64,000 nucleotides of DNA, from positions 62,001 to 126,000 of the forward strand of contig DATLXN010000030.1 in the NCBI GenBank assembly GCA_035575715.1, given 5' to 3'. The stretch's first letter is position 1, and each line of letters starts with the position of its first letter. Below are positions 16,607 to 25,181 of this stretch, one piece after another. The notes beneath the pieces are model-generated. The model saw nothing but the letters and a program-made list of their open reading frames with translations. It did no database searches and was not told where the DNA came from. A program made the translations under genes and the position numbers. This DNA comes from JACCSI01 sp035575715. Its GTDB lineage: Bacteria > Acidobacteriota > Vicinamibacteria > Vicinamibacterales > UBA2999.

Positions 16607-17209
16607 ATGACTACAGCGAAACTCCAACCTGCCTTGTTAGCCGGTGTCGCGATCGGCGTGCTGACTGCGCTGCCGGTCGTCAACATCGTCAATCTGTGTT
16701 GCTGCGCGTGGGTGATCTTTGGCGGCGCGCTGGCCGCCTATCTGTCACAGCAGAATCAGCCTGCACCAATTTCTACGGGCGACGGCGCGCTGACCGGTCT
16801 GATGGCCGGGGCTATCGGCGCGATTATCGGGACGCTGCTGACGATACCGATCGCGTTGGCAATGGGCCCGTTTCAGGCACAGATTTTCGAACGCCTGATG
16901 GAAGGGGCCGGCGAAATGCCGCCCGAGTTCCGCGTTGCTCTCGAACGCTGGCGTGACAACGCGGCCGGCGGCGCCGTTATCGGCATTGGCATGGTCGTCT
17001 ATCTGATGACGACGCTGTTCATTTACAGCATCTTTGGGATGCTCGGCGGATTGCTCGGGGCGCTGATGTTCCGCTCGACCACCCCGCCACCACCGCCGCA
17101 ACCACCCTCCGGCTTCGAGCCGCCGGTGTTCAGTGCCCCGCCCCCGCCCCCGCTACCGTCGCCGGCGCCGCTTCCGCCCCCGCCCCCGTTACCGCCGATC
17201 GATTCGTAA
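16607..17209 (+). CDS. Four-helix membrane protein with Pro-rich tail
   Basis: 200 residues, family not recognised. Four hydrophobic segments are visible: about 8-27, 30-47 (containing a CCC cluster: NLCCCAWVIFGG), 62-86 and 122-150. A short charged loop lies at about 95-118 and a proline tail at about 153-200 (runs of P with S, A and F). The tail could bind SH3-like or profilin-like partners or just be a spacer. The gene lies between inositol-phosphate synthase and the ExeA-like ATPase, 60 and 44 bp away, so it may be co-transcribed with either. Function is unknown. Confidence 0.68.
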   Translation: MTTAKLQPALLAGVAIGVLTALPVVNIVNLCCCAWVIFGGALAAYLSQQNQPAPISTGDGALTGLMAGAIGAIIGTLLTIPIALAMGPFQAQIFERLMEGAGEMPPEFRVALERWRDNAAGGAVIGIGMVVYLMTTLFIYSIFGMLGGLLGALMFRSTTPPPPPQPPSGFEPPVFSAPPPPPLPSPAPLPPPPPLPPIDS

Positions 17210-17253
17210 GGTATTCGCTATCGCGGTTGATCGACGGGCCGATAGTGGGGGCG

Positions 17254-18132
17254 ATGACCCCCGGCTACGAGTCCTTCTTCGGCCTCGTCGAGCGTCCGTT
17301 CAGCCTGACGCCGGACCCGAAGTATTTTTTCAAAAGCCGCTCGCACAGCCGAGCCATCGAATCGCTGACCTTCGGGTTGCGCGCCGACAAACCTTTGTTG
17401 CTGGTGACCGGCGACCTCGGGGTGGGCAAAACACTCATAGCCCGCACGTTAGTCGAGCAACTGCGGCGCAGGGGGCTGGTCAGCCTGCTCAGCAATCCGC
17501 TAGTGACGCCCGGTGAGCTGTTTCGCCTGCTCCTCAGCGACTTTGGTGCCGCACCCGGCACGCACACCAGCGGGCAGGGCGGCGACGCCACACCTGCCGA
17601 ACTCAACGATCAATTGATCGCTTTCCTGAGCCGACTAAAAACGCCGCGTGACGGCGCTGTCGTGGTGATTGACGAAGCGCATACCTTGCCGGTCGCGATC
17701 ATCGCGCATCTCTTGTCGCTGGCCGGGGTCGACAGTGGCCCTAAGTTGCTCCAACTGGTGTTCTTGGGTCAGTCGGCGATCGGCGAGCCAGGCGCCCTGG
17801 GCATCCGCGCGATTGACGAACAAAGCACGGCCAAGGTGCGCCTGTTGCCGCTCGGCCGCGATGAATGCGCGGCTTATGTGGCGCATCGTCTGACGTTGGC
17901 AGGGGGCGGCACGACGCCCAGTTTTACGCCGCGCGCGATCGACATGCTCTACGGGGTGTCCGGCGGCGTGCCGCGACTGGTCAACCTGCTGTGCGAACGT
18001 GCGTTGCAGGAAGCCGCGTCGCATCAGTCGCACAAAATCGAGCCGTCGATGATCGAGGCCGCGTCGTCCGCTCTGCAGTTACTCCGCGCCCGCCCGCGTC
18101 GCTTCCGGTGGTTCACCAGGCGCGTCTCGTAA
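17254..18132 (+). CDS. ExeA/GspA-like AAA ATPase
   Basis: 292 residues. Starts MTPGYESFFGLVERPFSLTPDPKYFF, the typical opening of ExeA-family ATPases. It has Walker A GDLGVGKT (about 50-57), Walker B VVVIDEAH (about 139-146), and a C-terminal winged-helix-like part (GVSGGVPRLVNLLCERAL). In Aeromonas ExeA helps insert the secretin multimer through peptidoglycan; relatives occur with type II secretion and type IV pilus genes and in exopolysaccharide loci. Here the usual peptidoglycan-binding C-terminal domain is absent. ATG 17254 is preferred over an in-frame TTG at 17227 because family members start near the Tyr-Glu-Ser-Phe-Phe motif. Confidence 0.85.
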   Translation: MTPGYESFFGLVERPFSLTPDPKYFFKSRSHSRAIESLTFGLRADKPLLLVTGDLGVGKTLIARTLVEQLRRRGLVSLLSNPLVTPGELFRLLLSDFGAAPGTHTSGQGGDATPAELNDQLIAFLSRLKTPRDGAVVVIDEAHTLPVAIIAHLLSLAGVDSGPKLLQLVFLGQSAIGEPGALGIRAIDEQSTAKVRLLPLGRDECAAYVAHRLTLAGGGTTPSFTPRAIDMLYGVSGGVPRLVNLLCERALQEAASHQSHKIEPSMIEAASSALQLLRARPRRFRWFTRRVS

Positions 18133-18156
18133 GGGTGCGACCAGCTTTTCTATGGC

Positions 18157-18162
18157 TATACT
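18157..18162 (+). promoter_or_regulatory. -10 box of acetyl-CoA synthetase (leaderless candidate)
   Basis: TATACT, then GCCCGA, then ATG 18169. The 6-nt distance and the lack of any Shine-Dalgarno suggest transcription starts at the start codon. No good -35 box is visible. Confidence 0.45.
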
Positions 18163-18168
18163 GCCCGA

Positions 18169-20130
18169 ATGGCCGATCGGGCAGACTTTCCAGAGATCGA
18201 CGCGCTGCTGCGCGAAGATCGATCATTCCCGCCGTCTGACGCCTTCCGCGCGCAGGCGAACGTTCGTGACGCACGCATTTATGAAGACGCCGCGCGTGAC
18301 CCGGAAACCTTCTGGGCCAACTTCGCGCGCGAGCTGGAGTGGTCGACGCCGTGGTCGAAAATTCTCGACTGGCAGCCGCCGCACGCGAAATGGTTCATCG
18401 GTGGCAAGCTCAACGCGAGCGTCAACTGCATCGACCGTCATCTCCGGACCGCACGACGCAACAAGGCCGCAATCATCTGGGAAGGGGAGCCTGGCGATCG
18501 TCGCACGCTGACCTACTTCGATCTCCATCGCGAAGTCTGCCAGTTTGCCAACGTCCTTAAATCCTTTGGCGTCGGCAAGGGTGATCGGGTCGCGCTCTAC
18601 TTGCCGCTGATCCCAGAACTGGCCATTGCCATGCTCGCGTGCGCGCGTATTGGCGCGGTCCACTCGGTTGTCTTCGGCGGGTTTTCGTCGGAGTCGTTGC
18701 GCGATCGCATCAATGACGCGCAGTGCAAATTGCTGGTGACGGCCGACGGCGGGTTTCGGCGCGGCAGCGTCGTCGCCTTGAAACGAGTGGCCGACGAAGC
18801 GCTGCGCGACACCCCATCGATCGAGCACGCGATCATCGTTCGCCGCGGTCAGTCAGATATTCCGGTGACGATGGTTGAAGGCCGCGATCACTGGTATCAC
18901 GAACTGATTGCCGCGTCGCCCTACGGCTGTCCCGCCGAACCAATGGATGCCGAGGACCTGCTCTACATCCTCTACACCTCCGGAACCACCGGCAAACCCA
19001 AGGGCATCGTTCACACCACCGGCGGCTATCTAGTCGGCACCTACGCCACGACCAAGTGGGTGTTCGACCTCAAGGAAGACGACGTGTATTGGTGCACTGC
19101 CGATATCGGCTGGGTCACCGGCCACAGCTATGTCGTGTACGGTCCGCTCGCCAACGGCGCGACCGTGGTGATGTATGAAGGCGCGCCCGATTGGCCGCAA
19201 AAGGATCGCTTTTGGCAGATCGTCGCCCGCCACGGTGTGACGATTTTCTACACCGCTCCGACCGCGGTGCGCGCCTTCATGCGGTGGGGCACCGAGTGGC
19301 CGAAGAACCACGACCTGTCGTCGCTGCGACTGCTGGGTTCGGTCGGCGAGCCGATCAATCCCGAAGCGTGGATGTGGTACCACCTGCACATCGGCCGCGA
19401 ACGGTGCCCGGTCGTCGACACCTGGTGGCAGACTGAAACCGGCGCCATCATGATCACGCCGCTGCCCGGCATTACTTCAACCCGTCCGGGGTCAGCGACG
19501 CAAACTTTTCCCGGCATCAGTGCTGAGATTCTCAGCGATAAAGGTGAAGTGATTCCGGTGGGCGGCGGCCTGCTGGCCCTGACCCGGCCCTGGCCGTCAA
19601 TGCTGCGCGGGATCTACGGCGACCCCGAACGCTACGTCTCGCAGTATTGGACGCGCTGGACTGGCGGCATCTATTTCACCGGCGATGGCGCCAAGCGCGA
19701 TGACGACGGCTTCTTCTGGCTGCTCGGCCGCGTCGATGATGTGTTGAACGTGGCCGGCCACCGCATCGGCACGATGGAGGTGGAAAGTGCGCTGGTCGAT
19801 CATCCCAAGGTCGCCGAAGCGGCAGTCGTCGGACGCCCGCACGACATCAAAGGCCAGGCGCTGGCGGCGTTCGTGACGGTGAAAGAAGGCGTCGTCCTGT
19901 CCGACGCACTGTCCGACGAACTGAAGAAGCACGTCGCCACCAAGATCGGCGCAATCGCCAGGCCCGATGACATCATCTTCGCTGCCGACTTGCCGAAGAC
20001 GCGCTCGGGCAAAATTATGCGACGTCTGTTGCGCGATATTGCCGAAGGCAAGGCGCTGGGGGACACGACGACGCTCGCCGACCCCGCGGTGGTGCAGAAA
20101 CTGAAGGATCAGTACGAGGACGAGACGTAG
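18169..20130 (+). CDS. acs: Acetyl-CoA synthetase (AMP-forming)
   Basis: 653 residues, the standard length. Makes acetyl-CoA from acetate, ATP and CoA through acetyl-AMP. It shows the AMP-binding motif YILYTSGTTGKPKGIVH (about 265-281), DIGWVTGHSYVVYGPL, the core DTWWQTETG, TGDGAKRDDDGFFW and the C-terminal SGKIMRRLLRD. Lys615 there is the residue that is acetylated to switch the enzyme off in the family. Cytosolic; feeds acetate into central metabolism. It is followed after 10 bp by a convergent degenerate GGDEF gene. The ATG is 6 nt past a TATACT box. Confidence 0.96.
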   Translation: MADRADFPEIDALLREDRSFPPSDAFRAQANVRDARIYEDAARDPETFWANFARELEWSTPWSKILDWQPPHAKWFIGGKLNASVNCIDRHLRTARRNKAAIIWEGEPGDRRTLTYFDLHREVCQFANVLKSFGVGKGDRVALYLPLIPELAIAMLACARIGAVHSVVFGGFSSESLRDRINDAQCKLLVTADGGFRRGSVVALKRVADEALRDTPSIEHAIIVRRGQSDIPVTMVEGRDHWYHELIAASPYGCPAEPMDAEDLLYILYTSGTTGKPKGIVHTTGGYLVGTYATTKWVFDLKEDDVYWCTADIGWVTGHSYVVYGPLANGATVVMYEGAPDWPQKDRFWQIVARHGVTIFYTAPTAVRAFMRWGTEWPKNHDLSSLRLLGSVGEPINPEAWMWYHLHIGRERCPVVDTWWQTETGAIMITPLPGITSTRPGSATQTFPGISAEILSDKGEVIPVGGGLLALTRPWPSMLRGIYGDPERYVSQYWTRWTGGIYFTGDGAKRDDDGFFWLLGRVDDVLNVAGHRIGTMEVESALVDHPKVAEAAVVGRPHDIKGQALAAFVTVKEGVVLSDALSDELKKHVATKIGAIARPDDIIFAADLPKTRSGKIMRRLLRDIAEGKALGDTTTLADPAVVQKLKDQYEDET

Positions 20131-20140
20131 CGCGATCTCA

Positions 20141-21298
20141 TCAGATTTCGCCAGCTCGCCCTGCGAGCCGCATTACCGCCGATCGTTCGAGCCGCACGTG
20201 CCGCCCGGCGCTGATCGGTTCCAGTTTGCCGGCAGCGACAAGTTGATCGGTGCCCTCGAGCGTCAATCTCAATGCCTTGGCGGCGTCGTCGATGGACATC
20301 AGGCGCGGCGGGATCTCGACTTGTTCGACGCGATTACGGCCGCTGGTTTTCGCCCGCTCGACGGCACGCTCAGTTTCGGCCAGGAACTGTTCGGTGTCGA
20401 CCGGCTCACCCTCCAGCGCACGGGCACTGACCACGGCAACGCTCACCGTCACATTGGCACGCTGATCGGTGCGGTAATCGCGAAAGGTCAATCGGTCGTG
20501 CACCATCGTGCGCGTCCGATCGGCCAGCAACGCCGCGTCGGCCGGCCCAGTCTCCGGTAACAACACCGCGATCGAATCTTCCGAGTAACGCGCCACCCAG
20601 TCGTGCTGCCGGAAGTAGGTGCGGGTCAGGATGCCCATCCGCTCGAGCACGCGATCACCAACGCCGTAACCGTGCACGCGGTTGATCTCGGCAAGATTGT
20701 CGACGTCCATCATGATCAGCGACAGCCAATGCTCGAACCGTTCGGCGCGCTGGCATTCTTTGTCGAGCGCCACCTCGAACACCGGACGTGTGTGCAGGGT
20801 GGTCAACGTGTCGGTGATCGCAGCGGCTGATGGCAGCTCGACGGTCCGCATCGTCCATGCCGCCAAGACATCGAACACGGCGCGGCGCAGCGTCTGAGTG
20901 ACTTGCGGCCAGGGCTCGGTGGTCGCCCCGAGTTGCTGATCGAGCGACAGCTCGTCGACCGCAGCGCTCAAGACCAGATAGGAAAACGTAAAGAGTTGGT
21001 CGACTGATACCGAACGCAGCGCGCCCAGCGCGATCAGGTCGACGATCGCACCGCTGCGTGGCTCACAGCGTCCGGCGCGAATCGCGTCCGCCACCAGGCG
21101 GATGAAGGCCCCGCCCAGACGGATGCAGAAATCGGCCTCGAGGCGCTGGGGGCCGCTGGACGGGAAGACGGCCACCGTATCGGCGACGATGACGTCGCTG
21201 CGCTCGAGCAGCAGGTCAGCGGTCTGCCCCCGGACGGCATCCGCTAGGCGTTCTGAACGTGCCGCGGCCAAAATGTAGGGGATTCGGCCGTCGTTCAT
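20141..21298 (-). CDS. Degenerate GGDEF protein with C-terminal HTH
   Basis: 385 residues. An N-terminal helical domain (about 1-150) has no clear name. Residues about 165-325 have the fold signature of a diguanylate cyclase (LIMMDVDNLAEINRVHGYGVGDRVLERMG), but the active-site loop reads SEDSI at 239-243 where GGDEF is expected (context ARYSEDSIAVLLP). Cyclase activity is therefore unlikely; the domain may bind nucleotide or act structurally. The last 50 residues (LMSIDDAAKALRL..GRHVRLERSAVMRLA) look like an excisionase-type helix-turn-helix. It is divergent from pilB, so control of pilus genes is a reasonable inference. ATG 21298 has no strong Shine-Dalgarno. Confidence 0.82.
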   Translation of the reverse strand: MNDGRIPYILAAARSERLADAVRGQTADLLLERSDVIVADTVAVFPSSGPQRLEADFCIRLGGAFIRLVADAIRAGRCEPRSGAIVDLIALGALRSVSVDQLFTFSYLVLSAAVDELSLDQQLGATTEPWPQVTQTLRRAVFDVLAAWTMRTVELPSAAAITDTLTTLHTRPVFEVALDKECQRAERFEHWLSLIMMDVDNLAEINRVHGYGVGDRVLERMGILTRTYFRQHDWVARYSEDSIAVLLPETGPADAALLADRTRTMVHDRLTFRDYRTDQRANVTVSVAVVSARALEGEPVDTEQFLAETERAVERAKTSGRNRVEQVEIPPRLMSIDDAAKALRLTLEGTDQLVAAGKLEPISAGRHVRLERSAVMRLAGRAGEI

Positions 21299-21300
21299 TT

Positions 21301-21342
21301 GGGCAGTGTGCCCGAACTCGGCCTACCGCCGCAACGTGCGGC
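21301..21342. other. Two inverted repeats in the GGDEF/pilB intergenic region
   Basis: GGGCA-GTG-TGCCC (21301-21313) sits directly before the GGDEF-gene start codon, and GCCGC-AACGT-GCGGC lies at 21328-21342. They may shape the leader or be operator half-sites. The rest of 21299-21473 holds the pilB promoter candidate. Confidence 0.35.
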
Positions 21343-21407
21343 AGCCGAAATACTTGGCGGTGCCTACCAAAGTTGCAATGGCTTCACGAAACTGCACAGT
21401 TCTGACC

Positions 21408-21437
21408 TTGCGAGTGGGCGTTCACCCTACCTATGAT
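21408..21437 (+). promoter_or_regulatory. Candidate sigma-70 promoter of pilB
   Basis: TTGCGA (21408-21413), 18-bp spacer, TATGAT (21432-21437). It would start transcription near 21445, about 29 nt before the pilB start codon. No -24/-12 sigma-54 site is visible here. Confidence 0.42.
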
Positions 21438-21473
21438 TAGCGTTCCCGTGACCGAGCTGCGAGGTTTGCAGGC

Positions 21474-23486
21474 TTGCGCAAAAAATTAGGTGAGACCTTA
21501 ATCCAGGCCGGTCTCATCACCGAAGACGACCTCCGCGTCGCGCTTGCCGAACACAAGCGTTCCGGAGAACGTCTCGGCGCGGTACTGGTGCGCATGAACC
21601 TCGCGACGGAGCGCCAGATTGCCAAGGCGCTGGCGTATCAGCTCGGTTTTCCGTACGTCAATCTCTCGGAAAACCCGCCCGAGCCCGGCGTGGTCACGCT
21701 GATCTCCAAAGACATCGCCCTCAAGCGGTCCTGCGTCGCGTTGCGACTCGAAAAGAATTTGCTGACCGTGGCGATGGCCGACCCGCTGCTGTTCAGCTTG
21801 GTCCAGGATCTCGAGTTTCAAACCGGCTACCGCATCAAGCAGGTGGTGGCCACCGGGGCCGACATCCTCGAAGCGATTGCCGCCGGCTACCCTGATAAAG
21901 CGCTCGTTCGCACCAACGTCCCTGGCACGGTGCCGGCGGCAATTCTTCGACCCGGCGGCCGCGATCGCACGGGCGCACCGCTGCCCGGAGGTGAGACCGC
22001 GCTGGCGCGTCGTCAGGAAGACGACGTCTTCGAGCCGATTGCCGGACTCAAGGAGCGCAGCGAAGCGGCGCCGATCATTGACCTGGTCGACCTCGTGATG
22101 AAGAGCGCGATCAAGGCCGCGGCGAGCGACATCCACATCGAGCCCATGGAAAAAGGCGTGCTCGTGCGCCATCGTCTTGACGGCTTGCTTAAAGAAGTCA
22201 TGGACCTGCCCAAGTGGGTCCACGAAGGCCTGATCGCGCGCATGAAGATCATGGCCGGGATGGATATTGCTGAGAAGCGGTTGCCGCAGGACGGCCGCAT
22301 CCGCGTCACCAGCGAAGAAGGCCGCGAAGTCGACTTCCGCGCCTCGACACTACGCACACTGCACGGCGAGAAGATGGTCATGCGCATGCTCGACCATCGC
22401 AAGGGCGTGCCGCAGCTCGAAGAACTCGGCTTCTCGACCACCGCACTCGACGATCTGCGCGGCTTCCTGCGCCACCAGCACGGCATGATCCTGGTTGTCG
22501 GCCCGACCGGCAGCGGCAAGACGACGACCCTGTGCTCGGCACTGACCTCGATCCATTCCGAGCGGACCAACATCATCACCGTCGAAGACCCGATCGAGTA
22601 CCAGCTCCCCGGCATCAATCAGACGCAGATCAACGACAAGATCAAGCTGACCTTCGCCGCCGCGCTGCGCTCGATCCTGCGTCAGGATCCGGACGTGATC
22701 CTGGTCGGCGAAATTCGCGACCAGGAAACGGCGCGGATCGCGATGCAGGCCGCGCAGACGGGTCACTTGGTGCTATCGACGCTGCATACCGACGATGCGC
22801 CCTCGTCGGTGACCCGCCTGATGGACATTGGCGTCGAGTCCTATGTGATTGCGTCGGCGGTCGTTGGCGTCGTCGCGCAACGCCTGGTGCGCCGCTTGTG
22901 CCAATCGTGCCGCCGTCAGTACACGCCGCCACCAGATGTCCTGCGTGCGATGAACATGACTGAGCAGGACGCGGCGACCATTCCATTCTTCAAGGCGACG
23001 GGCTGCGATCACTGCAATCAGACCGGGTATCGCGGCCGCCTCGGGATCTACGAGGTGATGAGCATCTCGGATAAGGTGCGGCTGATGATCGCGGCAAAGG
23101 CATCGGAAGATGTCATTCGCGAAGCCGCGCAGGCGAGCGGGATGATCGGCCTCGGCGAAGATGCGTTGGCAAAGGTCAAGGCCGGCCTGACCACGCCGGA
23201 AGAGCTCCTGCGTGTGGTCACCGAGGTGAAAGAGATTCGCACGATGTGCCCGGCGTGCAACGGACCGGTCGGCCTGGATTTCGTGGCCTGTCCGAATTGC
23301 GGCACGCGGCTGAGTGGGGCGTGCCCGGGTTGTAACCGGGCACTGCAGCCGGGATGGCAGTTCTGCCCATACTGCGCGCGCACGACGATCACTCCGGGTA
23401 AGCTCAAGCGGCTTGGCAAACAGAAGGAACGGCGTGAGCTGCCGGCCTCGAACGTCGCGGAGTTCAAGAAGGGTCAACAGGCCTGA
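21474..23486 (+). CDS. pilB: Type IV pilus extension ATPase PilB with added C-terminal zinc ribbons
   Basis: 670 residues. Powers pilus extension by ATP hydrolysis at the inner membrane. The N-terminal GspE domain starts RKKLGETLIQAGLITEDDLRVAL. Walker A GPTGSGKT is at 343-350, followed by the Asp box, Walker B (DVILVGEIRDQETA) and His box (STLHTDDAP). The usual zinc tetracysteine is present (C476-x2-C479, C511-x2-C514). Unusually about 80 more residues follow, with CxxC pairs from Cys592 (CPACNGP..CPNCGTRL..CPGCNRAL..CPYCAR), i.e. a double zinc ribbon, before a basic tail. The start is TTG 21474, with GAGG upstream; it is the first codon giving the conserved N-terminus. Its stop overlaps the next gene. 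Confidence 0.93.
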   Translation: MRKKLGETLIQAGLITEDDLRVALAEHKRSGERLGAVLVRMNLATERQIAKALAYQLGFPYVNLSENPPEPGVVTLISKDIALKRSCVALRLEKNLLTVAMADPLLFSLVQDLEFQTGYRIKQVVATGADILEAIAAGYPDKALVRTNVPGTVPAAILRPGGRDRTGAPLPGGETALARRQEDDVFEPIAGLKERSEAAPIIDLVDLVMKSAIKAAASDIHIEPMEKGVLVRHRLDGLLKEVMDLPKWVHEGLIARMKIMAGMDIAEKRLPQDGRIRVTSEEGREVDFRASTLRTLHGEKMVMRMLDHRKGVPQLEELGFSTTALDDLRGFLRHQHGMILVVGPTGSGKTTTLCSALTSIHSERTNIITVEDPIEYQLPGINQTQINDKIKLTFAAALRSILRQDPDVILVGEIRDQETARIAMQAAQTGHLVLSTLHTDDAPSSVTRLMDIGVESYVIASAVVGVVAQRLVRRLCQSCRRQYTPPPDVLRAMNMTEQDAATIPFFKATGCDHCNQTGYRGRLGIYEVMSISDKVRLMIAAKASEDVIREAAQASGMIGLGEDALAKVKAGLTTPEELLRVVTEVKEIRTMCPACNGPVGLDFVACPNCGTRLSGACPGCNRALQPGWQFCPYCARTTITPGKLKRLGKQKERRELPASNVAEFKKGQQA

Positions 23487-24298
23487 AAACCCACTACGAG
23501 TTACTCGGCCTCGAACCGTCGGCCGATGTCGACACGATTAAGAAGGCGTTCCGGCGCGAAATTGCGCGGTACCACTCGGACAAAGTCGCCCACCTCGGCG
23601 CTGAGTTCCAGGAGATGGCGTCGTCGCGCGCGGCGCAGTTGACCGACGCCTATAAGACGCTGACCGACGTCGAGGCGCGGGCGGAGTATGACAGTTCGCT
23701 TGGCTCTGAGCGGCGGCCGGGGATGCCGCCACCGACCCCTACCCCCGCCGGGACGGCCAGCGGCGACCAGCCCGCGCCAGCGACCGCAGAACGGGCGCCC
23801 CAATACGAACCTGCTGGGCACCGTTTCGCACAGGAGCGCGCCGGCAAGGACGACATTGTCCGTCGCGCGATCATGGCGCGGCTGCGTGAAGTGCTGCGCC
23901 AGACGGTCGGCGACTGCGACACCTCGCCGGTGCGCGGCTTCGATATCGCCTGCTTGTCGAATGCCAAGCTGTCTCTGTTTCGGCGGCAGGTGCCGCCCAG
24001 CGTGTTGGTGCGACTGGTGCCGACGGTCGACGCGGCCGTCGCCACGGCGGCCTGGGCCGACGCGGTCAAACTGCGGTTGCCGCAACGGCCGCTGATCATT
24101 TTGTTGTTAGGTGAGGCGATCGCGCCGGGCGCAGAGTTGGGGCGCGCGATTGAGGAACAGCGTCGTCGCCACCCGGCCCTGCAAGACGCGCTTTTCCCGG
24201 TGCCCATCAGCACTCAGGACTGGGCGGCGAAAATTCCCGCGAACGCGCCCGATTCGGTCAAACGATTGGTTGAGCGGTTGCGAAACTATGTAGGGTAA
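23483..24298 (+). CDS. Atypical J-domain protein (HSD for HPD), probable CTG start
   Basis: About 271 residues. Residues 1-70 form a J-domain: KTHYELLGLEPSADVDTI, then KKAFRREIARYHSDKVAHLG, with the diagnostic HPD tripeptide changed to HSD, then a Tyr-Asp after DVEARAEYD. HPD normally stimulates DnaK ATPase; the Pro-to-Ser change should weaken that. A Pro/Gly linker follows and a 120-residue C-terminal domain of unknown type. No ATG, GTG or TTG lies between the upstream stop at 23435 and the J-domain; the only start candidate that keeps the domain whole is CTG 23483, overlapping the pilB stop as CTGA with GAAGGG upstream. An ATG at 23615 would delete most of the J-domain. Confidence 0.72.
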   Translation: MKTHYELLGLEPSADVDTIKKAFRREIARYHSDKVAHLGAEFQEMASSRAAQLTDAYKTLTDVEARAEYDSSLGSERRPGMPPPTPTPAGTASGDQPAPATAERAPQYEPAGHRFAQERAGKDDIVRRAIMARLREVLRQTVGDCDTSPVRGFDIACLSNAKLSLFRRQVPPSVLVRLVPTVDAAVATAAWADAVKLRLPQRPLIILLLGEAIAPGAELGRAIEEQRRRHPALQDALFPVPISTQDWAAKIPANAPDSVKRLVERLRNYVG

Positions 24299-24310
24299 CC
24301 ACAGCTCAAG

Positions 24311-24404
24311 CGCCCGACGCCCGACGCCCGACGCCCGACGCCCGACGCCCGACGCCCGACGCCCGACGCCCTGACGCCCTGACGCCCTGACGACCGACGA
24401 CTGA
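24311..24404. repeat. CGCCCGA tandem heptamer array
   Basis: Eight perfect CGCCCGA units (24311-24366), three 8-bp CGCCCTGA units (24367-24390), then CGACCGA and CGACTGA. It fills most of the gap after the J-domain gene. Shares its last phrases with 1889-1910. No spacers, so it is not a CRISPR array. Confidence 0.85.
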
Positions 24405-24452
24405 CGGCCACCGGAACCCGCCGCGTGCTGCCGCCGTCAACTAGAAGAGCAC

Positions 24453-25158
<706 letters not shown>

Positions 25159-25181
<23 letters not shown>

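Noticed and set aside
24311..24404. CRISPR array
   Set aside because: Units are 7-8 bp with no unique spacers, and no cas genes are present.
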